Made by a program: the position numbers and the translations under genes. From NCBI GenBank assembly GCA_027886185.1, contig WOAB01000728.1, positions 1,116,001 to 1,180,000 on the forward strand: a stretch of DNA of 64,000 nt, read 5' to 3'. Below are positions 42,985 through 52,716 of the stretch, piece after piece. Source of the DNA: Rheum nobile (Eukaryota > Streptophyta > Magnoliopsida > Caryophyllales > Polygonaceae). Below the pieces are notes generated by a model. It ran no database searches and was not told the origin of the DNA. It was given only the letters and a program-made list of their open reading frames with translations. Each line of letters begins with the position of its first letter. Position 1 is the stretch's first letter.

Positions 42985-45022
42985 ATGTCTCAACCAAGCA
43001 AGTTTGAGCTCGGAATCTCCACCAACAAGCCACATCTCCGAAAGAAATGAGAAGAAATATGGTGGGAAAAGTGCATGGAAAGCCACATCAAGACCAACGA
43101 CTACCAATGCTAGAGGATAGTCGAAAATGGAGATGACTATGTCGATCTTACCATGAAGGAAGAAGATTGGAAACCAGAACACTATGTCATCATGGAGAAG
43201 AATGCCAAGGTCAGGCAGTTCATCCTCAATGGATTGGACAGAGAAGACATGGACAAGGTCATAGGCATCAAGACGGCGAAGGAGATGTGGAAAGCTCTCA
43301 AGGAGATGCATGAAGGAAGTGATGAACTAAAGCAAAGCAGAAAGTTTGCTTTGGAAGGAGAATACCACACCTTCAAAATGATGGAAACTGAGACCATCTC
43401 AGAGTACTACTCCCGCTTCAACAGATTGATTGGAAAGCTAACAGCGGCGGGAGTCGACCTTGATGAAGTTTCCAAGTTCCTGGTGATCATCAATGGACTC
43501 AACTCCAAGTTCACCCTTCTCAAGGGAATCATGAAGAATACTCCAGGCATCCAATCCCTTCCCTTGACTCAAGTAATAGGGAAACTGGAGGTTGAAGAAG
43601 GAGAGCACACCAAAGCCAATGCCGATAAGAAACTGGAGAAAGGAATTGCCCTCAAAATCTCCAAAGCCTTCTCCAGGCTCGAGATGGAGCAAGAGAACTC
43701 AGACCTGGAAGAAGAAGAGGACGAGCTAACAGCCCTCTTCTCAAAGAATATCAAAAAATTCTTTGTGAAGGGAAGGTTCCAAAAGGGCAGTTCCTCCCAC
43801 AATGGACCCAGAAGGGATCTCAAAGAAGTCTTTTGTTACGAGTGCAAAGAAAATGGACACTATGCTAAGAACTGTCCCAACAAGGAAGACTCCAAGGAAG
43901 AAGAAAGACCTCAGAAAAAGAAGGCTCTCGTAGCCTCATGGGGAGAAGACTCAGATGATGAACTGGATCTGAGTGGCTCCTCTGGAGGAAGATGTCTCAT
44001 GGAAAAAGGAGACTCAAGCGACTCAGAAGACCTTGAGGTAACTTCTGACGATCTCTTAAAATCCCTAGCTGATTGTGATAAGAAACAACTTCTTAAGATC
44101 ATAAAGAAACTAGGAAAGGAAACCAGTTCCCTTCAATAGAAACTTGATGATTGTGAAGATGAAATTGCTTGCTTGACTGTTGAGAATTCTGTTTGGAGTA
44201 AGAAACTTGATGAAACTGAGAAAGACCTAGCTGAAACTCACTCCAAACTCATTGATATTAGAAATGTGCATGCTAGTCACCTTAAAATCTGCAAATCTTG
44301 TGATGAAACTAGCATAGATTCTGTCAAAGTTCCCCTGCATGATAACTTACCTAGAAATGACATGCTTCAATTCATAATTGATAGGTTGGACATTCTCACT
44401 GACTCTATTAATGAAAAAATGATAAATCAAACTGTTTTTTGTGAAACAACGTCATGGAATAGGATATGTTAATAACAAAGGGAACAATGATGCTGAAGAT
44501 GAAAAGGCTAGGCGAGAACTTGTTGAGATGAATGAAAACCTTAGTACTGCTCTTGCCACTTCTCGAGATAGGAATCAATTCTTATCAGAGAAGATCATGG
44601 TCCTTGAGAACAAGGCTGAGGTTGCCAAATGTCTCAATCAAAGTTCTCAAAGTCCTAAAAGGGAACCTAAGGGAAAAGAAAAGATGGTTCCTGAAAACCA
44701 ATGGTTCACTAATTCCTTTGCTCACAAAAGATATGTTGATATGGCTCATAGTAAGATTAGAAACAATGTTGACTTCAACAAAAGGAAAACTGAAAAACCT
44801 TTCAGGCCAGGAAAAGAAAAGTATGGACATGTTGTTTACAATCGCTTGTGTACCTACTGTGGTAAGAATAGTCATTACAACACTCATTGTCCTAAGAAAA
44901 GGAACTTTGAAAATGAGAAAAGTGCTTATTACCATGAAAGGAACCAGTTCCCTGGTTATTCACAGACTCGCAATGCTAATCCCCCCAGTAAAGCCAAGCT
45001 TCGCTGGGTTCAAAAATCTTAG
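42985..45022 (+). pseudogene. Copia-D gag (broken, about 680 codons)
   Basis: Starts MSQPSKFELGISTNKPHLRK at 42985. Stops lie at 43048-43050 (TGA) and 43111-43113 (TAG, codon 43, the same codon as in Copia-C). From 43153 the UBN2-type core is open: VRQFILNGLDREDMDKVI, LKEMHEGSDELKQSRKFALE, EYYSRFNRLIGKLTAAGVDL. The first zinc knuckle CYECKENGHYAKNC (about 43844-43885) is complete. An acidic Ser/Glu region, a stop near 44138 and a coiled-coil region (SVWSKKLDETEKDLAETHSK) follow. After a frameshift near 44441 the frame reaches a second knuckle, CTYCGKNSHYNTHC (about 44850-44891). It ends at a TAG at 45020-45022, in the same frame as pol. The family function is RNA packaging. Confidence 0.88.
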
Positions 45023-45031
45023 TTCCCTTAT

Positions 45032-46108
45032 GTGCAGAAAGAAGAGAGGCAACCTCAACTATGGTACATCGACAGTGGTTGCTCATGCCATATGACCGGA
45101 AGAAGAAATCAAATGACCTATCTTCAACCTTTCCAAGGAGGGAACATATCCTTTGGAGAAAAAAGCAAAGGGAAAATCTGTGGAATAGGAACTGTGAGAC
45201 TCAACGATCACATTCAGGTAAACAAAGTTCACCTTGTTGATAATCTTGGTTTTGATCTAATCAGTGTGTCACAACTTTGTGATCAAGGAGACAATGAAGT
45301 TAGGTTCAGATCAAATGAATGCACCGTCCTAGACTCCTCGGGACAAATCATCCTAAAAGGCAAAAGATTCAACAATATGTATGTTGTTGACCCATCATTT
45401 GTTCCCAAGGAGAAACTCTGCCTTTCAACAGTAAATGATCAAACTGAGCTGTGGCATCAACGTCTTGGTCACGCCAGCACCAAATTGATCCATAAGCTAT
45501 ACTCAAAGGAACTAGTCCAAGGCCTTCCAAAGATAAGTGGTATATCTTCGGAACCATGCTCAGATTGCGTTAAAGGGAAACAAGCAAGGAGTTCTTTCAA
45601 GTCCAAAAACATGGTAAGTTCCTCAAGGCCTCTTGAACTCATCGACATGGATCTCTGTGGACCCATGAGAGTTCAAAGCCTAGGAGGAAACAGGTATATC
45701 TTTGTTCTTGTCGATGATTTATCTCGCTTCACTTGGACTATCTTCATAAAATCTAAGAGTGAAGTCATTGACCGCTTTAAAGATCTGGTTCCTTTGTTAG
45801 AAAAATCTCTCGATTGCTCACTCAATTCAATTCGGTCTGACCATGGTACCGAATTCGAAAATGGAGAATTTCTAACCTTTTGCAGTGAGCATGGAATTGA
45901 TCACAACTTCTCTGCACCATACACTCCTCAACATAATGGAGTAGTAGAAAGGAAGAATAGAACCTTGGAAGACATGGCTCGGACTATGCTCATATCAAGT
46001 GGACTCTCTCAATCATTCTGGGCTGAGGCGATCAACACAGCTTGCTACATCATCAATCGAGCCATGCTTCGCCCAATCACAGAGAAGACACCCTATGAAC
46101 TCCTATGA
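45032..46108 (+). pseudogene. Copia-D protease and integrase
   Basis: In the same frame as the end of gag, separated by one TAG and three codons. The protease signature is LWYIDSGCSCHMTGRRNQMT, followed by GIGTVRLNDHIQVNKVHLVD and LGFDLISVSQLCDQG. GAG-pre-integrase is LWHQRLGHASTKLIHKLYSK with a C..C pair in EPCSDCVKGK. Integrase has all three catalytic regions: LELIDMDLCGPMRVQSLGGN, IRSDHGTEFENGEFL and HNGVVERKNRTLEDMARTML. A TGA at 46106-46108 after TPYELL breaks it where an Arg is expected (Copia-C reads LLRGRVPN). The gag/pol arrangement with a single stop may be native or decayed; I cannot tell. Confidence 0.9.
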
Positions 46109-47886
46109 GGAAGAATTCCCAACATCTCACATCTGAGGGTGTTCGGATGCAAGTGCTTTGTGCACAACAATGGGAAGGACAATCTTGGCAAATCCGACCC
46201 AAGAAGTGATGAAGGAATCTTCATTGGATACGCCTCAGGCAGGCAGCAAGGCATACAAAGTCTTCAACAAAAGGACTAAAAAGGTAGAAGAAAGTGTTCA
46301 TGTTATTTTTAATGAAAAATCACTTGGAAGAATTGTGCAGAACACTACCACTCCCTTTGAAGACCCGTTTCCCAAGTCATCTCAAGAAGATCCAGATGAA
46401 GATGTCACTCCACCAAGTTCCTGCCTTGCCGCACAGAATCCTCCACTGGCTCCTCCACCAATTCCCATGGATAATGAGCAACAATCCATCTCTGGGAACC
46501 ATGAATATGACGACAATATCTGTGGAGACTTCAATGATTCGTCCTCTCACATGATTTTCAATGGAGAATGTGATCCCAACCAGGAAGCTGAATGCTCAAC
46601 TCAAAATGTCTCCACATCAAATGCTCTAGCTCCCAACAGAGAAAGAAGAATCATCAAGCCTCCAGTCAGGTTCGAACATCTCACCTTCTTTGCCTTCAAT
46701 GCCTTTCTATCTATTGTGGAACCAAAGAACATAGGTGAGACACTAAAGGATACAGACTGGATCCAATCTATGCAAGAAGAACTTCATCAGTTTGAAATGA
46801 ACAAAGTATGGCATCTAGTTCCCCGCCCCAAGGATAAGCATATCATAGGAACTAGATGGGTTTTCAGAAACAAGCTAGATGATTCAGGAGCTGTGATAAG
46901 GAACAAAGCAAGACTTGTTGCTCAAGGATACAATCAACAAGAAGGCATCGACTATGATGAAACCTATGCTCCAGTGGCAAGGATTGAAGCAATACGATTG
47001 TTGATTGCTTTCGCCTCACACAAAGGGTTCAAACTGTTCCAAATGGATGTAAAGACCGCCTTCATCAATGGAATTCTTCAAGAGGAAGTCTATGTCAAGC
47101 AACCACCCGGTTTTGAAGACGAAGATCATCCAGACCATGTCTATTTTCTGGACAAAGCATTGTATGGCCTCAAACAAGCTCCCAGAGCTTGGTATGATCG
47201 TCTTGCCCAGTTCCTACTCTCAAATGGATACATGCGTGGAGTTATTGACAAAACCCTCTTCATCCTAGAAGAAGAAGACAAGTTCAAATACTTGATGAGC
47301 AGTGAGTTTAAAATGAGCCTAATTGGGGAACTTACCTTCTTCCTCGGATTACAAATCACTCAAAAGGAAGATGGTATACAAATTCACCAACAGAAGTATG
47401 TCAGGGAACACCTGAAAAAGTTCAAAATGGATTCATGCAAGCCTCTCTCCACTCCCATCTCCACCATTTCTCATTTGGACAAAGATCACTCAAGTCCTCT
47501 TGTGGAAGAAAAGCTCTATAGAGGTATGATATGTTCTCTCATGTATCTAACAGCTAGTCGTCCAGACATTGTGTTTGTTGTTTGCTTGTGTGCTAGGTTT
47601 CAATCATGTCCAAGGGAAACACACCTAGCTGCTTTGAAAAGGATATTCCGATATCTCAAGGTAACTGACTCGCTCTGCATTTGGTACCCTAAAGAGTGTC
47701 CCTTTGAGCTAATAGGTTTCAATGATGTTGACTATGCTAGATACTTGGTGGATAGGAAGAGTACTTCTGGAATGGCATAGTTCTTAGGCCCTTGCCTTGT
47801 GTCATGGGGCTCAAAGAAACAAATCTCAGTCTCCCTCTCCACCACATAATCTGAGTACATCGCAGCTGCCTCCTGCTGTTCCCAAC
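46109..47886 (+). pseudogene. Copia-D RT and RNase H N-terminal part (YVDD deleted)
   Basis: Integrase tail (NISHLRVFGCKCFVHNNGK), then after a frame change near 46230 KAYKVFNKRTKKVEESVHVI and a Pro/Ser linker. RT blocks are clear: WIQSMQEELHQFEMNKVWHL, GTRWVFRNKLDDSG, KARLVAQGYNQQEGIDYDET, FKLFQMDVKTAFINGILQEE and YGLKQAPRAWYDRLAQFLLS. At about 47268-47285 the sequence passes from LFILEEED to KFKYLMSSEF. Copia-C has 23 more residues here, including YVDD. This in-frame loss of about 69 bp removes the catalytic box. A TAG at 47778-47780 follows, then RNase H up to the hAT insertion. Confidence 0.9.
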
Positions 47887-48169
47887 TAGGGCTGGAAATG
47901 GGTCGGGTTATGGGTGGATGGACCAATTTCTCCACCCGACCCATGAAAAAAAAATGTCACCCGATCCACCCATCACCCGCGAAACCCTTCACCCATATCC
48001 GATCCACCCGTCACCCGCGGGTGATTCAGGTGACCCGACCCACCCGCAAAATTCTATGATTTTAATCTGTTTTAAGCCATTCGTCTAATTATTTTCCAAT
48101 GCTCAAATACTGAAAACAAAGCATAGGATTCAATTTAACCCCCACACTGAAGTAATTAAGACATAATTT

Positions 48170-48744
48170 AAATTGATTGTTACCATTATGAAGGAGAGAT
48201 TTCCACTCAGCTCCTCAAGGTTAGTAAGGCCACCAAAGAACTTGGTAAAATTACAAACTGAACATTTTTGTTTTCGATGGTCAGATACATGCTCCATACA
48301 TATTACAGATATTTTAACCAGGAGTGGAGCATACAAGCATATTACATATATCACTGTAAACAACTCTTAAATAGAGATACTTGAGATTTGGAGCACGAAT
48401 TCTTAACTCTAAACTCCTCAAGTTTGTTAACGTTAACTCCTCAAGAAGAGGTGAATTAGCAACAAGACTTTCAATTCTGTCAGAAGGCGAGTAAACATCT
48501 TGGAGAACAAGGCATTTCAAGCACAAGAATCCCTTGAAGGTTGGAGGTGGACTTCATCAATTCCTGAAGAAGGCACACAATTATCATCAAAAGCAAGGTG
48601 AGAAAGACTAGCCCATTTGTACCTCCACTGCCTTGACAAGGCGCTTGTTTTGACATCATCTCTAATTGGAACAAGTTCTAGAATGCATTGGATTATACTC
48701 AAGGGAAGATCACTCAACAAATCACGACTTGACCGCTTTTCCAT
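48170..48744 (-). pseudogene. Captured F-box/LRR (FBD-type) gene fragment
   Basis: From an ATG at 48744 the minus strand reads MEKRSSRDLLSDLPLSIIQC, then ILELVPIRDDVKTSALSRQW and RYKWASLSHLAFDDN: a typical plant F-box helix set with the LPxxII start and the SR-W-RYKW end. After about 48540 the frame shifts. FLCLKCLVLQDVYSPSDRIE and SLVANSPLLEELTLTN follow, then LRIRAPNLKYLYL, which are LRR segments of F-box/FBD/LRR proteins. KCSVCNFTKFFGGLTNLEEL near 48220-48280 is a later LRR in another frame. Middle parts are missing. In full-length relatives the F-box binds SKP1 of an SCF ubiquitin ligase and the LRRs bind the substrate. This fragment is broken by frameshifts. The upstream part (49139-49523) is GC-rich, likely the 5' UTR, with a 123-bp duplication. 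Confidence 0.82.
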
Positions 48745-49138
48745 TATGACAATACGAACCCTAGATGACAATTTACATTTGAAGAAAGAAATCAGCAAAA
48801 GTCATCAAAGCTTGAACATAAGAAATAAACCTAAAATTAAAGGGAAGATTACTCATCAAGAATCATAAAACCTTGAACTTTCCCCATACAGTTTTTACAT
48901 TCACGCAACGAACCACATAATCACTGAAAAACAGAAGACAATTTTTTCAAAGCAAGCACAAGATTAGTAATTAAATATCCATGTGATAGCCTTAATCTGC
49001 TTAATTATAGTTCGTAGCACTTTTGTACTGGTTCGTTTGCCCAATTTCAAGCATAAATATCGTTTTGACAACAAAAATTTCTTAGAAATTTTTCAGAGCA
49101 AAGGGCACTGAAATCGTAAATGGAAGAAGGGTTGATCA

Positions 49139-49525
49139 TCATACCTTTCTCAATGGAAGCGGAATTGTAAGAGTGTGGCGTGCTTTCAAGCCTTCAACTA
49201 GCGTCGGAGCCGGTTGAGTACTAAAATCGTAAATGGAAGAAGGGTTTCTCCTACAGTAGGGTTTCTCCTGCAGCCGGACCGGAGACTGGAGACTCGAGCT
49301 AGTGAGCGACGACTCCGATGAGAGAGATGAGGCCGAGAGGCTGAGACTCTGATAGCAGAGAGGCACACCTGGTGGACTCCACCGGAGGAGACGGCGCCGG
49401 ACCGGAGACTCGAGCGAGTGAGCGACGACTCCGATGAGAGAGATGAGGCCGAGAGGGGGAGAGGCCGAGAGGGGGAGAGCCGCGAGAGGGCGAGAGCGTC
49501 GGAGCAGCGTAGATTAAGTGCAAAG
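49139..49525 (-). repeat. Duplicated GC-rich block upstream of the F-box fragment
   Basis: A block containing GAGCGACGACTCCGATGAGA occurs at about 49303 and 49420, next to GGACCGGAGACT copies. It looks like the promoter/5' UTR part of the captured gene, duplicated once. Confidence 0.7.
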
Positions 49526-49773
49526 AAAAAATAGGGTTACGTATAGAAGAATGTTTATATACTAGGGTATATTTTAGCGGGTGATGGGTGAACTACGGGT
49601 CAATGGGTCGGGTGAAATATTTTAAGCTCTCACCCGGATCCGATCCATCACCCGTTTCACCCATCACCCGACCCATCCATCACCCATAATTTTTGGGTTT
49701 TCGTCCATATAACTCGGGTCGGGTTTTCGGGTGAATCGGTCACCCGCGGATAATTTCCAGCCCTATTCCCAAC

Positions 49774-50063
49774 TCCTCTGGCTAAAGCAACAACTTGCAG
49801 ATTTTGATATGTCTTATGGTCCTCTCACTATTCTTTGTGATAACACCAGTGCTATAAACATTTCTAAGAATCCTGTGCATCATACTAGGACCAAGCATAT
49901 AGACATAAGACATCAGTTTCTTAGAGATCATGTTGAGAAAGGAAACATCATTATGGAATTTTATAGAACTGAAGATCAAATTGCAGATATATTCACCAAA
50001 GCCTTGAATAGAGTTCCCTTCGAGAACCTTAGATTGGAACTGGGAATGATTCCTATAACCTAG
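49774..50063 (+). pseudogene. Copia-D RNase H C-terminal part
   Basis: Continues RNase H right after the hAT target duplication: LLWLKQQLADFDMSYGPLTI, then LCDNTSAINISKNPVHHTRT, KHIDIRHQFLRDHVEKGNII and EDQIADIFTKALNRVPFENL, ending at a TAG at 50061-50063. The N-terminal part (SEYIAAASCC) is at about 47850-47880. The frame here is intact. Copia-C has the same segment at 63430-63723. Confidence 0.9.
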
Positions 50064-51582
50064 TAGTGACCTTAGTTTAAAGGCTCATTTCCAGTTCCCC
50101 TGATTGACTAGTTTAAGATTTTTCACTTATTGAGTCTTGATATCTATGTGTTATAATTTTTTGCTACAAACCCTCTTTTCCATAATGGTTTCTTAAAAAG
50201 GCTTAGATAATTTTTTCTAGTTCGTATCTATTGGTCTTCATTATTCTTTCAACTCTGTCTTTGTTCAAGTTTCTTTGTTGGCCCAAAAGTCACAATCTGA
50301 TCATATTCTAACCCAATAATACAAGCCGAAATGATGATTGTGTACTATGACCCTCCTTGCCTCATTGCTCATTTTAATTCCCTAGGATCCATCTCTTAAC
50401 CCTCTCTGGGAATTATTGTGCAATGCGATAAATGGCCTCCTTGATTCCTTATATGGGAACGTACTTTTCGGTTCCATGTTTTTAAACCCACATCAAAAGT
50501 TCCCATATATCCCTCTAGCACACTGAAAATATCGCCAGAAAGGAACTAGGATGGGCTACCCCTTAAATGGCTAGTAAGAGAATTGCTCCTCCCAAGACAG
50601 TATTTATGGCAAATCTCACAGCGTCAGAGACGTCTTCTCAGCCTTGAACAGTTGCCATTTTTTAGCATCTAATCTTTGAATTTGTGACCGTTGCAAAGGC
50701 GCAAAAGCTTCAAGAAAATTAGCCGTTTCAACTCTTCAGAGTTCCCAGAAATATCTCCAATGGCTTGATTCTCAACGGCTCCAAAATTGCTCAAGGGTTA
50801 TTTAAGGTTTCCTGTTTGATTGAGCCGGGCACTTTGTTCTCTCACGCCTTCTCTCAATCTCATGTTCACCTGTCTCTCTCAAAACACAAAGCTCCTCAAA
50901 TGGCCAAGAAAAACCTCAATCTTAACCTTGCTCAATTGGAGGTAATCAGGCCGATAAGATGACAACAGTCCAAGATGAAGGAACTGCAGAAAAGAAGTAA
51001 ACTGAAGAGGAGGCCACTACGCTTCCATAGGAACGTCTCTCCTAGTTCCCAGTGCTATAACATCACAGTGTGCTAGTAGTTCCCTAGGGTCCTACTCCCC
51101 TCTTCTATCCTTATTTTGTCTAATGTCAAGTTGGTTGTGCTCTTTTGTTTCTCTTTCCACTATGCATCTCTGGGAAATGTACTTGACTTTAATGATTAAT
51201 GAACTCTTATGGTAATATTTCTAATGCATCATTTGTCTTTGCCTTAAGTTTCTATTATGGTCATTGTCATGGGTTTAACGCAAATTGTTTATTTCACATT
51301 GATATCCTATACTTGATAAGTAACTTGATCTTTTCGATGATGTCAAAAGGGGGAAGAATGGATAGGAACCTTAAACTATTGGAACTACTGGACCTATAGG
51401 AAATCTGCACCCGTTCTATTTCTGAGGGGGAACTTGAATAACTTAGTTCATCTGCTTATGGGGAATTTGCAACTATTGAATGTTCTATCATTATTTTATA
51501 AAGTTGTAAATCTCTTAGCTCAACTGTTCTCATGAATTTCATGTCCTTATTATACTGCCAGGTTCCTTATATTTGTCATCAT
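50064..51582 (+). other. Copia-D 3' non-coding region
   Basis: About 1.5 kb between pol and the 3' LTR. Sireviruses may carry an env-like gene here; a 65-codon frame at 50765-50962 shows no signal peptide or membrane segment that I can support. Extra purine tracts occur at 51345-51361 (CAAAAGGGGGAAGAATGG) and 51424-51433 (TGAGGGGGAA). Confidence 0.65.
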
Positions 51583-51598
51583 CAAAAAAAGGGGAAAT
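51583..51598 (+). other. Copia-D polypurine tract
   Basis: AAAAAAAGGGGAAAT directly before the LTR TG, preceded by TTTGTCATCATC. This context is typical of Sirevirus-type elements. Confidence 0.85.
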
Positions 51599-52711
51599 TG
51601 TTAGGAAACGGAACTCTGGAACTTCGGTTCCCCTGAGAGTTCCTTTCCTCAGTTTCTCTACTTTTGAAGATGACAAATATTTTGATACTAATGTTTTATC
51701 TCAAAAATGTATTTAGAGGAACCGCAGGACAGTTGTTGGAACCATGGAAGCCAAACAAGATAAAAAAACCAAACAAGCAAGCCAAAGGAACCCAGGTGTG
51801 CCCAGAAATGCAACACGTGACTTTGCTTTTCCCGAGAAATCTGGGAACACTAAACCTCGGACAAAAGGAAGTGAAAGCGACTTGAGAGAAGCTTCCAAAA
51901 GCATGCCACCATCCAAGAGCAAGACTCCAAGATGCCTAGAACAATGAATCTCGGACAAAGGCACTGAAAGCGACAGCTCATAGAGATGTCGCTGTCCAGA
52001 AGACAGTTCCTAAGTGCCCAGATTGTTGAACCTCGGAAGAAGGAAGCTAGAGAATGACTTGGCTGAAGTAGTTGACTAACCTAGAAGGATTCTGAGCTGC
52101 CTAGGTTGTTTGCATATGTCAAAGACAACGTGGACGAAGGAGAACCACACATCCTAGGGCAAGCTCGATCTGTGGGAACCAAGAGAAGTTTAAGCTGCGA
52201 AGAATCCTATATAAAAGGAAGACTAACTCAAGGGTTAGCCTCAAGCATTCACAATAGAATCACACTCCATAGCAAACATCAAAGTGTGAAGATTCAAACA
52301 AGATCATCAAAGAAAACCGATATCAAGAGGAACCAGTCAAGGAATAGAAGAGCTGAGTGCTAAGTTCATGTGACTGTAAGTGATAGTTCCTAGATGCGAA
52401 GGTATGTTTCTTGGATTGATTATTGATTGTGTTAAGTTATCTAGGATTGCCTAACTGTGTGTAAGGCAAAGAAACCGTGTGTTTGTTCCTAGGATAAGCT
52501 GTAACCAAAAGAGATAAGAAATCAAGAAGTAGACCTTGAAATCCTTTCGAAAGAAAGGTAGTGGTTTTTATCCTGGATTGCTAGTTGGCAATCAAAGGTT
52601 TCCACTATAAGAAACTTGTTCATCTAGTTGATTGTTTATTTCCGCTGCAAAGGGAACTGTAAACTGTGTTCTCAGTTCCCTGATTATTAATCTAACAATC
52701 ACGATCCTATA
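51599..52711 (+). repeat. Copia-D 3' LTR (1113 bp)
   Basis: Direct repeat of 41822-42934, same length. Ends ACGATCCTATA, so the terminal CA is mutated to TA. Followed by the ATTGT target duplicate. Confidence 0.95.
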
Positions 52712-52716
52712 ATTGT

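Larger units (their letters stand above)
47887..49765 (-). mobile_element. Pack-type hAT element with F-box/LRR fragment (1879 bp)
   Basis: Terminal inverted repeats TAGGGCTGGAAAT and ATTTCCAGCCCTA, with an exact 8-bp target duplication TTCCCAAC (47879-47886 and 49766-49773). Both subterminal regions hold dense CACCCG/CGGGTG motifs in either orientation (47900-48050 and 49575-49750), as in hAT transposase-binding regions. No transposase frame is present. The interior carries minus-strand fragments of an F-box/LRR gene. The strand given is that of the cargo. Confidence 0.92.
41822..52711 (+). mobile_element. Copia-D, Sirevirus-like element inserted in Gypsy-B
   Basis: Complete copia element with two 1113-bp LTRs and perfect 5-bp ATTGT target duplications (41817-41821 and 52712-52716). 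Order: LTR, primer site, long gag, protease, integrase, RT, RNase H, 1.5-kb 3' non-coding region with several purine tracts, LTR. By eye about 26 substitutions separate the LTRs (roughly 2.3 percent). A hAT element splits RNase H. It is closely related to Copia-C. It is dead: gag stops, a stop in integrase, and RT without YVDD. Confidence 0.93.

Noticed and set aside
50765..50962. Env-like gene in the Copia-D 3' region
   Set aside because: 65 codons with no supportable signal peptide, membrane segment or coiled coil; too little to call.
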